A stretch of 64,000 nt of DNA from Actinacidiphila guanduensis. Its GTDB lineage: Bacteria > Actinomycetota > Actinomycetes > Streptomycetales > Streptomycetaceae. The notes beneath the pieces are model-generated. The model had not been told where the DNA came from and did no database searches. It saw only the letters and a list, made by a program, of their open reading frames with translations. The first letter of the stretch is position 1; every line of letters starts with the position of its first letter. A program made the position numbers and the translations under genes. Positions 55,001 through 63,725 of the stretch are shown piece after piece. The stretch is taken from positions 583,076 to 647,075 of the forward strand of contig NZ_FNIE01000003.1 in the NCBI RefSeq assembly GCF_900103985.1, read 5' to 3'.

Positions 55001-55801
55001 TTACGGCCAGCGCGGCGAGCGCTTCTCGTTGAAGGCCGCCACCCCCTCCGCCCGGTCGGGCGAGAAGGCGACCTTGTGCCACGCGGCATCCTCGACCTCC
55101 AGGCCGGCCCGCAGGTCGAGGCCGTGCCCGAGGCGCAGCGCCCGCTTGGCGGCACGGAGCCCGACGGGCGAGTTCGCCGCGATCCGCTCCGCCAGCGCGA
55201 GCGCCTCCGTACGGACCGAGCCCGCCGGTACGAGCTGGTCGACCATGCCCAGCGAGAGCGCCTCGGCAGCCGGGACACGGCGGGCCGTGAAGACGAGTTC
55301 GGCGGCCCGCGCGGCACCGACACGGCGCGGGAGCAGCTGCGTGCCGCCGCCGCCCGGAATAACGCCCACGGAGACCTCGGGCAGCCCCACGACAGCGGTC
55401 TCGTCGGCCACGATCACGTCGCAGGCGAGCGCGATCTCGTACCCGCCGCCGAGGGCGAACCCGCCCACCGCCGCGATCGCCGGCATCGGCAGCTCCAGCA
55501 CCCCGGTGTACGCGGCCCGCGACTGGGGCCGCTGCCGCAGCAGTTCCGCGTCGGTGAGGGAGTTGCGCTCCTTGAGGTCCGCGCCCGCGCAGAACGCCCG
55601 TGGGGCGGAGGAGGTGAGGACGGTGACGCTCACCGAGAGGTCCGCGGCGAGCGCCGCGCACGCCTCCTCGATCGCGGCGGCCATCGCCCGCGACACGGCG
55701 TTCATCGCCTCGGGCCGGTCCAGCACCAGCTCGGCCACCCGCTCGCCGTGCCGCCTGACCACCACGTACTCCCCGAACCGCCGCTCGCCCTGCTCACCCA
55801 C
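55001..55801 (-). CDS. enoyl-CoA hydratase/isomerase family protein
   Basis: 266 residues. Crotonase fold: RPEAMNAVSRAM, FCAGADLKERNSL (first oxyanion loop), AVGGFALGGGYEIALACD (second oxyanion Gly) and LPEVSVGVIPGGGGTQLLPR with the catalytic Glu, then FNEKRSPRWP at the C-terminus. It hydrates 2-enoyl-CoA in fatty acid or amino acid breakdown. GTG 55801 has GGGGAGG 8 bases upstream. It lies inside the segment bounded by the inverted duplication. Confidence 0.94.
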   Translation of the reverse strand: MGEQGERRFGEYVVVRRHGERVAELVLDRPEAMNAVSRAMAAAIEEACAALAADLSVSVTVLTSSAPRAFCAGADLKERNSLTDAELLRQRPQSRAAYTGVLELPMPAIAAVGGFALGGGYEIALACDVIVADETAVVGLPEVSVGVIPGGGGTQLLPRRVGAARAAELVFTARRVPAAEALSLGMVDQLVPAGSVRTEALALAERIAANSPVGLRAAKRALRLGHGLDLRAGLEVEDAAWHKVAFSPDRAEGVAAFNEKRSPRWP

Positions 55802-55921
55802 GAGTCCGCCTCCCCGGTTAACGACCGCAAACAGGCTGCCCATCCTACGGTCCACGCGCCCCCGCGGGCGTTCCCGCCCCGGCCCCCGACCGCAGCCCGA
55901 CCATGAGCTTTGCGGGGATGC

Positions 55922-56076
55922 CCGGCGATCCCATCGGCGAGGTGCGCTCCGCGCGGCGGCTCTTCCGTCTTGCGGACGCGGCCCAGTACCGGGCCAAAGC
56001 GCTGCGCTCGCCGTTGCCGGTCGTCGCCGGGCGCGAGGGCGCTCTGCGTGGGCGGGGTTCCGGCTCCCCGCCGTAG
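55922..56076 (+). pseudogene. inverted duplicate of the GGDEF gene 3' end
   Basis: On the plus strand 55924-56076 encodes GDPIGEVRSARRLFRLADAA and continues to VVAGREG, then ALRGRGSGSPP and a stop. These are residues 318-356 and 378-388 of the diguanylate cyclase, with 21 residues (63 bases) missing. No start codon or promoter belongs to it. The sequence is almost identical at DNA level, so the duplication is recent. It runs toward the repeat at 56076-56260, as the original does. Confidence 0.9.
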
Positions 56077-56400
56077 GGGTTCCCACCGCTGCCGTGTGCA
56101 GGGGCTCCTTGGGCTGGTCGCGCAGTTCCCCGCGCCCCTGAAAACCTTGCCCTTCGCGCGCAAAGCGAGCCCCGTACCGCCCAGGGGCGCTGGGGGGTAC
56201 CTCCCAGGCGAAGCTCTGGGGGTGGGGGTACCTCCCAGGCGAAGCGCTGGGGGAGAACGGCGCGCGCAACCGGTCAGCGGCCGGCTGTCGGCGACGAGAC
56301 AGGAACCCCCGCGGCGGGAGGCCCTACCCCGGGGGCTGGGGGCACCCCCACAGCCACCGACCGGCCCGGCGGCCGGAACGCGCGGAATCCCCAACGGGGA
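56055..56400. repeat. intergenic hairpin repeats between GGDEF duplicate and cya
   Basis: GGTCGCGCAGTTCCCCGCG (56117) is followed by the core CCCTTCGCGCGCAAAGCGAG and then two successive GGGTACCTCCCAGGCGAAG modules (56197 and 56226). A final GGAACCCCCGCGGCGGGAGG lies near 56302. No gene is supported between 56077 and 56416. Confidence 0.85.
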
Positions 56401-56416
56401 GGGGAACCCCGTCACC

Positions 56417-57688
56417 TCAGGGGGAGCCGTCGCGGCGGGTGAGCAGCCACGGCTCGACCACGCCGAGGCCGCGCACGGGCCGCCGCCACATCGGCTGGAG
56501 CGCGAAGCGGTACTTCTCGTCGGACCCCGCCTCCACATCCGCCTCGGCGAGCGGCGCCTCCCCCGCCGCCCCCAGCGCCTCGGCGAAGTCCCCGTCGACG
56601 AGGACGGCGTCGCGGGGGGCTATGGAGGTCAGGCGGGACGCGAGGTTCACCGTCGTACCGAAGACGTCCCCCATCCGCGTGGTGACCGTGCCGAACGCCA
56701 TGCCCACGCGGAGCGCCGGCATGGTCTCGTCACCCGTCATCGTCTCGATGAGCCGCATGCCGATCTCGGCGGCGGTGCCGGGGTCGTCGGCGACGAACAG
56801 CACCTCGTCGCCGAGGGTCTTGATCAGCCGCCCCCCGTACGCGGCGACCTGGTCCGCCGCGGTGGTCTCGAACGCCTCGACCAGCTCGCCCAGCTCCTCC
56901 TCCTCAAGGCGCCGGGTCAGCCGGGTGAAGCCGACGAGGTCCGCGAAGCCGACGGCGAGGCGGCGGTCCACGGCCTCCTCGTCGTCGGACTGCACCACGC
57001 GGCTGGTCGCGGCGGCGACCTGCCGCCGCCACACGTAGATCAGGAACTCCTCCAGCTCCGGCAGCAGCAGCTCGACCAGCGGGTACGCGACCTCCGCGCG
57101 GGTCATGCCGGGCTCGGGCGGCTCGGTCAGGCCCTCCAGGAAGGAGTCTGTCTGCCAGTCGGCCAGGCGCGCGGTGGTCTGGCCGGTGGAACGGGCCACC
57201 TGGATCGCCATGGACTCGCTGAGCAGCCCGGCCTCGACCAGTCCGGCCAGGCGGCGCAGCGCGAGGACGTCGGCCTCGGTGAGGGCCCTGGCCTGGCCGA
57301 TGTCGGCGAAGCCCATGGCGCGCCAGAAGCGGGAGGCGAGGTCCATCGAGACGCCCGCGGTGCGGGCCGCCTGGAACGGGGTGTAACGGCGGGGCGCGCC
57401 CAGGATCAGCTGCTCCAGCCGCAGCGCCAGCGGGTGCTCGCCCGACTCGGTGCCCTCTTCCTCCCACGGCTCCCCGGGTCCCGCGGCCGCGCCGTGCTCG
57501 CCGCCGGGCGGGACAGGGGCGCCGTCCCCGGCCGGTTCGCCGCTCCCGCCGCCCGGTGCGGGCTCCGCGGTCTCGGGAGCGGGGTCCGTCCCGGGGTGCG
57601 CCGGGCGCGCCGCGTTCGGCCCGGCGGCCGGGCCGGCGCCCGGCGGCGGGGTGAACGGCTCGTCGGGCGGAGGGCTGTCGTTGTCCAC
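56417..57688 (-). CDS. cya: class III adenylate cyclase
   Basis: 423 residues. The first about 80 are Pro/Gly-rich and likely disordered. Residues about 85-230 form the helical regulatory domain seen in actinobacterial Cya proteins (LEQLILGAPRRYTPFQAARTAG). The catalytic domain starts about 240, with metal-binding Asp250 (GFADLVGFT) and Asp294 (TLGDEVLFV) and the NLASRLTSIAP stretch. It makes cyclic AMP from ATP; in Streptomyces, cAMP affects germination and development. GTG 57688 has only a weak ribosome-binding site; a later start is possible because the N-terminus is low-complexity. Confidence 0.92.
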   Translation of the reverse strand: MDNDSPPPDEPFTPPPGAGPAAGPNAARPAHPGTDPAPETAEPAPGGGSGEPAGDGAPVPPGGEHGAAAGPGEPWEEEGTESGEHPLALRLEQLILGAPRRYTPFQAARTAGVSMDLASRFWRAMGFADIGQARALTEADVLALRRLAGLVEAGLLSESMAIQVARSTGQTTARLADWQTDSFLEGLTEPPEPGMTRAEVAYPLVELLLPELEEFLIYVWRRQVAAATSRVVQSDDEEAVDRRLAVGFADLVGFTRLTRRLEEEELGELVEAFETTAADQVAAYGGRLIKTLGDEVLFVADDPGTAAEIGMRLIETMTGDETMPALRVGMAFGTVTTRMGDVFGTTVNLASRLTSIAPRDAVLVDGDFAEALGAAGEAPLAEADVEAGSDEKYRFALQPMWRRPVRGLGVVEPWLLTRRDGSP

Positions 57689-57814
57689 GCCTACCGCCCG
57701 GCCCCTGAAAAGTCCCTGCGCACAGCCCTTCCGATCATCGAGACGACGCAGCGTCTCAAAGATACGGCAGGTGTGTGTGCCCCAGCTCACGTTCCGCGGG
57801 GCGCGGGCGGGGGC

Positions 57815-58330
57815 GGCGCCCCGCCCAAGGCGGTACGGGGGCGGCTCCCCGCCGCGGGGTCCCTGTCTCGTCGCCGCCTGCCGCGGCGATGGGGCTACGG
57901 GGCGGCTACTCGCCGTCGGGGTACGCCGCCATCGCCGCCTGCAGGGCTCCTCTGGCTGGTCGCGCAGTTCCCCGCACCCCTGATGTGCTCGCCCTTCACG
58001 CGCAGGGCGAGCCCCGCACCGCCCAGGGGCGCTGGGGGGTACCCCCAGGCGAAGCTCTGGGGGTGGGGGAACCTCCCAGGCGAAGCGCTGGGGGAGAACT
58101 GCGCGCTCAGCAGGCCACCGGCTTGCGGCCGGGTATGGCGGGATGGGGGGCAGACGGGAACCCGAAGGGGCGCGGGGAACTGCGCGACCAGCCCAAAGCC
58201 GGCCTGCGGCCGGGGACGCGGAGAAGCCCCTACGGCGGGGAGCCGTTCTTGGGGGCGCGGGGAACTGCGCGACCAGCCACAGCGGCGCGGCAGGCGACAG
58301 CGGCGGCGAACCCCTACGGCGGGTGGGAAC
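57815..58330. repeat. large intergenic hairpin-repeat cluster between cya and birA
   Basis: At least three units are present: GGTCGCGCAGTTCCCCGCA and core at 57957-58030; two GAAGC(T/G)CTGGGGG modules to 58095; and two GGGGCGCGGGGAACTGCGCG arms at 58158 and 58253, separated by the CTACGGCGGGGAGCCG module. The 650-base gap between cya and birA is filled by them and holds no gene. Confidence 0.85.
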
Positions 58331-58339
58331 CCCGCCCGC

Positions 58340-59200
58340 TTAAGCGGAACGAATGTGGATCACGTCGGCCGAGGCCAGGGCGCGTTCACCCTCGGGGGTG
58401 GAGATGAGGAGGCGGCCGTCGGGGTCGACACCGACCGCCGTACCCGTGAGAGCGTCGCCGCCCGGGAGTTCGGCGCGGACCGTACGGCCGAGGGTGGCGC
58501 AGCCGGCCGCGTAGGTCTGCTGGAGGCGGGACCGCTCGGCGGAACCGTGCTCGGTGCGCCAGGCGCCGTACCAGTCCGCGAGGGAGCGCAGCACGGCGCG
58601 CAGGAGCGGGTCGCGGTCGGTGCCGGCGGCGCCGGCGAGCGCGAGGGAGGCCGCGGTGGGGACGGGCAGCTCGGCGACGCGCAGCGTGACGTTGATGCCC
58701 AGGCCGAGGACGACCGCGTCGGAGCCGGTGCGCTCCGCGAGGATGCCCCCGGTCTTGCGCTCCTCGCCGTGGACGGTGACGAGCAGGTCGTTGGGCCATT
58801 TGAGGGCCGTGTCGACCCCCGCGGCCCGCGAGAGCGCGGTCGCGGCGGCGACCCCGGCGAGCAGCGGCAGCCAGCCCCACTGTTCGACGGGGACGGGCGC
58901 GGTGCCGTCCGCCCCGGTGGCACCCGGACGGAGCAGCACCGAGAAGAAGAGGCCGGAGCGCGCGGGGGCCGTCCACTGCCGGTCCAGCCGGCCGCGGCCC
59001 GCGGTCTGCTCCTCGGCGACCAGCACCGTGCCCTCGGGGGCGCCCTGCGTGGCCTTGGCGGCGAGGTCCGCGTTGGTCGAACCGGTGGACTCCACCACGT
59101 CCAGCCCCGTCCACAGGCCGCCGGGGACCACCACCGCCTTGCGGAGAGCCGCGGCATTCAACGGCGGTCGGTCGAGATCGGACCAGCGGCTGCGCGTCAT
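58340..59200 (-). CDS. birA: biotin--[acetyl-CoA-carboxylase] ligase
   Basis: 286 residues, monofunctional type without the N-terminal DNA-binding domain of E. coli BirA. The biotin/AMP-binding motif is [10 protein letters not shown] (GRGR at 68-71), followed by LKWPNDLLV and the catalytic lysine in [10 protein letters not shown]. It attaches biotin to the carboxylase subunits; the neighbouring pccB and 63726 genes encode or accompany its targets. ATG 59200 has TAGGGTGGAGG upstream. Confidence 0.95.
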   Translation of the reverse strand: MTRSRWSDLDRPPLNAAALRKAVVVPGGLWTGLDVVESTGSTNADLAAKATQGAPEGTVLVAEEQTAGRGRLDRQWTAPARSGLFFSVLLRPGATGADGTAPVPVEQWGWLPLLAGVAAATALSRAAGVDTALKWPNDLLVTVHGEERKTGGILAERTGSDAVVLGLGINVTLRVAELPVPTAASLALAGAAGTDRDPLLRAVLRSLADWYGAWRTEHGSAERSRLQQTYAAGCATLGRTVRAELPGGDALTGTAVGVDPDGRLLISTPEGERALASADVIHIRSA

Positions 59201-59583
59201 ACCTCCACCCTAGGCCGTTCCTCACCGCCTCCCCCGCCGTCCCGGACCCCGCCCGCCCGCCGGACCACCGCCTCGCCGTCAGCCGTCCCGGCCACACTGC
59301 CCTCCTCACCCGCCGCAGTCGCTCGCCCGGGCCTCCACCGCGCGCACCGGGCGCCCCTCCCCGCCGAGCGGGACCCCCCTCGCGTGACGCGCACACCCCG
59401 GCCCCGCGAGGGCCGCGCGTACACAGCCGCGCCGGGGGCACGTGCACTTGTGCGGGTGACGGGGAGTGTGGCGAAGCCCGCAGTGCCCGTACCGATGTGT
59501 CACTACTACGCTACGAAAAAGCGTTACCCGCGAGTTGCGCAGTGCGGGTGACGGGAGCCGACGAGAGCAGGAGAGCCGCCTCC
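59201..59583. other. birA-pccB divergent intergenic region
   Basis: It holds a 13-base direct repeat TGCGGGTGACGGG (59451-59463 and 59543-59555) and a -10-like TACGCT (59507-59512) in a short A/T-rich island, which is the likely pccB promoter. No gene is supported. Confidence 0.5.
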
Positions 59584-61173
59584 ATGGCCGAGCCCGAGTA
59601 CGACATCCACACGACCGCGGGCAAGCTCGCCGACCTGGGCCGGCGCATCGAGGCCGCGACACACGCCGGCTCCGGCAGCGCCGTGGAGAAGCAGCACGCC
59701 AAGGGGAAGCTGACCGCGCGGGAGCGGATCGAACTGCTGCTGGACGAGGGCTCGTTCACCGAGCTGGACGAGTTCGCCCGGCACCGGTCGACCAACTTCG
59801 GGCTGGAGGCCAACCGCCCGTACGGCGACGGTGTGATCACCGGCTACGGCACCGTGGAGGGCCGGCCCGTGGCCGTGTTCTCCCAGGACTTCACCGTCTT
59901 CGGCGGCGCCCTCGGCGAGGTGTACGGCGAGAAGATCGTCAAGGTGATGGACTTCGCCCTGAAGACCGGCTGCCCCGTGATCGGCATCAACGACTCCGGC
60001 GGCGCCCGCATCCAGGAGGGTGTCGCCTCGCTCGGGATGTACGGCGAGATCTTCCGCCGCAACACCCACGCCTCGGGCGTGATCCCGCAGATCAGCCTGA
60101 TCATGGGCCCGTGCGCGGGCGGCGCGGTCTACTCCCCGGCGATCACCGACTTCGTGGTGATGGTCGACCAGACCTCGCACATGTTCATCACCGGGCCCGA
60201 CGTGATCAAGACCGTGACCGGCGAGGACGTCGGCATGGAGGAGCTGGGCGGCGCCCGCACCCACAACGCCACCTCGGGCAACGCCCACCACCTGGCCGGC
60301 GACGAGAAGGACGCCTTCGAGTACGTCAAGGCGTTGCTGTCCTACCTGCCGAGCAACAACCTGGAGGACGCGCCCGCCTACCCGGCCACCGCCGACCTCG
60401 CGGTGAGCGAGGAGGACCTGGAGCTGGACACCCTCGTCCCGGACTCGGCGAACCAGCCCTACGACATGCACAAGGTCGTCGAACACGCCCTGGACGACGG
60501 TGAGTTCCTGGAGACGCAGAGCCTGTTCGCGCCCAACATCCTCACCGGGTTCGGGCGTATCGAGGGGCGCCCGGTGGGCGTGGTGGCCAACCAGCCGCTG
60601 CACTTCGCCGGCACCCTGGACATCAACGCCTCGGAAAAAGCGGCGCGCTTCGTGCGGACCTGCGACAGCTTCAACATCCCCGTCATCACCTTCGTCGACG
60701 TCCCCGGATTCCTCCCCGGCACCAGTCAGGAATGGGACGGCATCATCCGTCGCGGTGCCAAACTGATCTACGCGTACGCCGAGGCCACGGTTCCCCTGAT
60801 CACGATCATCACCCGCAAGGCGTACGGCGGGGCCTACGACGTCATGGGCTCCAAGCACCTGGGCGCCGACCTCAACCTCGCCTGGCCGACGGCCCAGATC
60901 GCCGTGATGGGCGCGCAGGGCGCCGTCAACATCCTGCACCGCCGCACCCTCGCCCAGGCCGCCGATGCTGCCGAGGCCGACGAGCTGCGCCGGCAGCTGA
61001 TCACCGACTACGAGGACACGCTGCTCAACCCGTACGTCGCCGCCGAACGCGGCTACGTGGACGCGGTGATCGCCCCGTCCCGGACCCGCGCGCAACTGGT
61101 CAAGGCGCTGCGGGCGCTGCGCAACAAGCGCGAGAGCCTGCCGCCGAAGAAGCACGGCAACATCCCGCTGTGA
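59584..61173 (+). CDS. pccB: propionyl-CoA carboxylase beta (carboxyltransferase) subunit
   Basis: 529 residues. Crotonase-superfamily carboxyltransferase: N-terminal [48 protein letters not shown] and the C-terminal [17 protein letters not shown]. Asp419 in that motif corresponds to Asp422 of S. coelicolor PccB, which favours propionyl-CoA over acetyl-CoA. It transfers CO2 from carboxybiotin to give methylmalonyl-CoA, a precursor for odd-chain and polyketide metabolism. ATG 59584 has CAGGAGA upstream. Confidence 0.97.
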   Translation: MAEPEYDIHTTAGKLADLGRRIEAATHAGSGSAVEKQHAKGKLTARERIELLLDEGSFTELDEFARHRSTNFGLEANRPYGDGVITGYGTVEGRPVAVFSQDFTVFGGALGEVYGEKIVKVMDFALKTGCPVIGINDSGGARIQEGVASLGMYGEIFRRNTHASGVIPQISLIMGPCAGGAVYSPAITDFVVMVDQTSHMFITGPDVIKTVTGEDVGMEELGGARTHNATSGNAHHLAGDEKDAFEYVKALLSYLPSNNLEDAPAYPATADLAVSEEDLELDTLVPDSANQPYDMHKVVEHALDDGEFLETQSLFAPNILTGFGRIEGRPVGVVANQPLHFAGTLDINASEKAARFVRTCDSFNIPVITFVDVPGFLPGTSQEWDGIIRRGAKLIYAYAEATVPLITIITRKAYGGAYDVMGSKHLGADLNLAWPTAQIAVMGAQGAVNILHRRTLAQAADAAEADELRRQLITDYEDTLLNPYVAAERGYVDAVIAPSRTRAQLVKALRALRNKRESLPPKKHGNIPL

Positions 61174-61202
61174 CCGCCCCCGCGAGCCCCGAGGAGCCGC
61201 GC

Positions 61203-61412
61203 ATGATGATCAAGGTGGAGCGGGGGGCGCCGACCCCCGAGGAGCTGGCCGCCGTGGTGGCGCTGGTCCAGGCCCGGGCCGCGGCGGCGGAGTCCGCAGA
61301 GGACCGCTCCCGGCCGGCCCGCGGCGCCTGGTCCGACCCCGCCCGCACGGTCCCGGGCGCCCACCGCCGTCCCGGACCCGACACCTGGCGCACCTCCGCG
61401 TGGCCCGGGTGA
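61203..61412 (+). CDS. pccE: acyl-CoA carboxylase epsilon subunit
   Basis: 69 residues: a charged helix (TPEELAAVVALVQARAAAA) and a C-terminus rich in Arg/Trp/Pro ending DTWRTSAWPG, the usual epsilon-subunit layout. It stabilises the alpha-beta complex. ATG 61203 with GAGGAG 7 bases upstream is preferred; a GTG at 61170 overlaps the pccB stop and would give 80 residues. Confidence 0.9.
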   Translation: MMIKVERGAPTPEELAAVVALVQARAAAAESAEDRSRPARGAWSDPARTVPGAHRRPGPDTWRTSAWPG

Positions 61413-61568
61413 CGGATGCGCCCGGCGCGGCGGCTGTGACGTGAGGGACGGCAGCAACAGCCGAGTTCGGAAAGCACCTGAGTGACGGGTGATGACCAAG
61501 TGCCGCGTGGCGCCGTCTGAGTACGCGTACTCAGGCGCCACCGCGGCCGGCGCGCCACCCTGGAGCGC

Positions 61569-61721
61569 ATGCTCTGGTCGGACGATCAACAGCGTGAGCG
61601 CGACGAGGAGTTGCGCCGGGCCCAGGCGATGCTCCGCCGGGCCATGCTGCTGCTCGCGGTGGCCGCTGCCCTGGCCACCGCGATCACCGCGATCACGGCG
61701 TTCAGCACGCTGCGAGGCTGA
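61569..61721 (+). CDS. 50-residue single-pass membrane protein
   Basis: Short gene: [20 protein letters not shown], then a basic linker and one transmembrane helix ([19 protein letters not shown]), ending LRG. The N-terminal half is strongly charged and amphipathic. ATG 61569 has GGAG about 4 bases upstream. Coding potential is supported by codon use (GC third positions) and good helix amphipathicity. The location between pccE and maf suggests a carboxylase- or membrane-associated role, which is inferred only. Confidence 0.65.
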   Translation: MLWSDDQQRERDEELRRAQAMLRRAMLLLAVAAALATAITAITAFSTLRG

Positions 61722-61900
61722 GGACGGCCGCGCCGCAAGCCCCGGGCGACCGCCCCGGCCCGCGCCCCTGCACACGGCGGCCGCGCCGCACTCACCAAGC
61801 CGTCAGGCCGCCCCAGTCAGCACCCCCAACCCGGGCTGCACCTGCTCACCCTCCCCACCGGCCCGGCCGGCGCCGGCGGGCCGCTGGCTACGATGATCGG

Positions 61901-62557
61901 GTGACCCCTCCCCCGACTCCCCCGGCCGCGGCGGCTGTTCCCGCCCGCAGTCTCGTCCTCGCCTCCGCCTCCCCCGCCCGGCTCGGCCTGCTCCGGCAGG
62001 CGGGCATCGAGCCCCTCGTGCTCGTCTCCGGGGTCGACGAGGAGGCGATCAGTGCGCCCACCCCCGCCGAACTCGCGCTCGTCCTCGCCACCGCGAAGGC
62101 CGAGGCGGTCGTGGCAAGCGGACGGCTGCCGGACGGGCAGCCGCTGGTGATCGGCTGCGACTCGGTGCTCGACCTCGACGGCCAGGCACTCGGCAAGCCC
62201 GCCGACGCCGAGGAGGCCACCGCCCGCTGGAAGGCGATGCGCGGCCGCAGCGGGGTGCTCAGGACCGGCCACTGCGTCATCGACACCGCCACCGGCCGGC
62301 GCGCCTCGGCCACCGCCTCGACCACCGTCCGCTTCGGCTCCCCGGACGACGACGAGATCGCCGCCTACGTGGCCAGCGGCGAACCGCTGCACGTGGCGGG
62401 CGCGTTCACCCTGGACGGCCGCTCGGCCCCGTTCGTGGACGGCATCGAGGGCGACCCGGGCAACGTCATCGGCCTGTCCCTGCCACTGCTGCGCACCCTG
62501 CTCGCCGACCTGTCCGTGCGCATCACCGACCTGTGGAACCGCGAGAGCGCCGCCTGA
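61901..62557 (+). CDS. maf: Maf-type nucleoside triphosphate pyrophosphatase
   Basis: 218 residues. Maf motifs: [18 protein letters not shown] at the N-terminus, the catalytic [18 protein letters not shown], and [20 protein letters not shown]. It hydrolyses non-canonical or modified dNTPs and is linked to septum inhibition. GTG 61901 lies 8 bases after TACGAT, so the mRNA may be leaderless. Confidence 0.94.
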   Translation: MTPPPTPPAAAAVPARSLVLASASPARLGLLRQAGIEPLVLVSGVDEEAISAPTPAELALVLATAKAEAVVASGRLPDGQPLVIGCDSVLDLDGQALGKPADAEEATARWKAMRGRSGVLRTGHCVIDTATGRRASATASTTVRFGSPDDDEIAAYVASGEPLHVAGAFTLDGRSAPFVDGIEGDPGNVIGLSLPLLRTLLADLSVRITDLWNRESAA

Positions 62558-62766
62558 CCCGGGACCGACCGGGGATCGGACCGCTGTCGACCAAGCGCGG
62601 GCACGACCATCAGGCGCAGGACGGGCACCCGACCGGCCCCCACGACCGGCACGCTGTGGACACGGATTCCCCATCGCGCTGGGCTCGCAGCCCCCACGAG
62701 CGACGCGGCACCCCCTGCCCCACCGCCATCACGGCGGCACTCCAGCGCGGCGGCCCCGCGCGGCCG

Positions 62767-63231
62767 CTACGCCGTCGCGGGCGGGGCGGCAGGCGGCGGG
62801 ACCTCGCCACCGGTGTCCGGGGCCGTACGCGGCCCCTCCTCGTCCTCCGGCGCGTAGGCCAGCAGAGTGCCGACGAGCAGCGCGAGGACGACCATCAGGG
62901 CGACGAAGGCGAACCAGCCGACCAGGCCCACCACGGCGGCGCCCATCACGCCCTGGATCACCGCGCACACGATGAGCACGATGCGCCACACCCGGCCGAC
63001 CATCGCGTCGCGCACGGCGATCCGCACCACCAGTCCGGCGCACACCAGCAGGAAGAGCGCGAAGACCCCGCCGGCCACCCAGGCGCCCACTGCCATCGCG
63101 TCGGGCTTGCTGCCGGCGAGCGACATGTTCTGGCGGCGCACGGCGAGACCGAGTATCCAGTTCGCGAACGCGACCGTCAGGGCTTCGAGTACGAGCACCA
63201 CGGCGGCGCCCACGGCCAGCAGCCTGCGCAT
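62767..63231 (-). CDS. four-helix integral membrane protein
   Basis: 154 residues with four predicted transmembrane helices ([77 protein letters not shown]) and an acidic Pro-rich tail. No named domain. ATG 63231 has GGAAGGGGA upstream. It is convergent with maf and divergent from the biotin carboxylase gene; conserved next to maf and the carboxylase in streptomycetes, as I recall. Confidence 0.88.
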   Translation of the reverse strand: MRRLLAVGAAVVLVLEALTVAFANWILGLAVRRQNMSLAGSKPDAMAVGAWVAGGVFALFLLVCAGLVVRIAVRDAMVGRVWRIVLIVCAVIQGVMGAAVVGLVGWFAFVALMVVLALLVGTLLAYAPEDEEGPRTAPDTGGEVPPPAAPPATA

Positions 63232-63725
63232 CCCGTCCCCTTCCTCCGAGTTCCTCCGAGCCCTTCGAGTCGCCTCGAACCGCGTCGAATCCCCTGGGCT
63301 TCCCGGCAGTTCCGGCCGGCGCCGCCCGCCCCGGTCCCGGGCCTCGGGCCGACACGCCGGGCGCCGTACGGGAGTTACCCCGGGTACCCCTTCCGCTGGC
63401 ACGCTACTCACGGGTACGGGACCCGGCAAGGCCTGCGGCGCAACCACTCCTACGGGTGGACGGCGAGGCAAAGTTTGAGCGGGCTCTTCGTAGGAACCCC
63501 ACAAAGGAACGGCGCTCCGACCGCCCGACTCCGAACGAGATCGCTCCCACATGCCTGAGTGCGGGACATTGCCCCAACCCGCGCCGTACCTTGGTTCGAG
63601 CAGGCGTCCACCGGCACTCCGGGCCGTCGGTTCACCCTCCGTGTGGGCAACTTCACGTGCGAGGGTGCGTCGGCAGCACGTGTGGCCACTACCTAAACTC
63701 TGCTTGTTCCAAGGAGGGAGCTGTC
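63232..63725. other. long intergenic region before the biotin carboxylase gene
   Basis: About 490 bases without a supported gene. Notable are an E-box-like inverted repeat, CACGTGC (63654-63660) and GCACGTG (63676-63682), 15 bases apart, and TAAACT (63694-63699), a good -10 box. The left half, near 63232-63290, has a run of short CGAGTTCCTCCGAG-type direct repeats. Confidence 0.6.
63654..63699 (+). promoter_or_regulatory. promoter and inverted repeat of the acyl-CoA carboxylase alpha gene
   Basis: CACGTGC and GCACGTG arms precede a TAAACT -10 box by 11 bases, so the repeat lies over the -35 region. The leader is about 20 bases, with AGGAGG before the start. Confidence 0.55.

Noticed and set aside
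49020..58330. Hairpin repeats as CRISPR arrays
   Set aside because: Repeats are long, spaced irregularly, imperfect, occur in separate gaps and no cas genes are present.
55910..59551. Plus-strand open frame starting in the GGDEF duplicate and running through cya and birA
   Set aside because: Its beginning is an out-of-frame reading of the duplicate and the rest is antisense to cya and birA.
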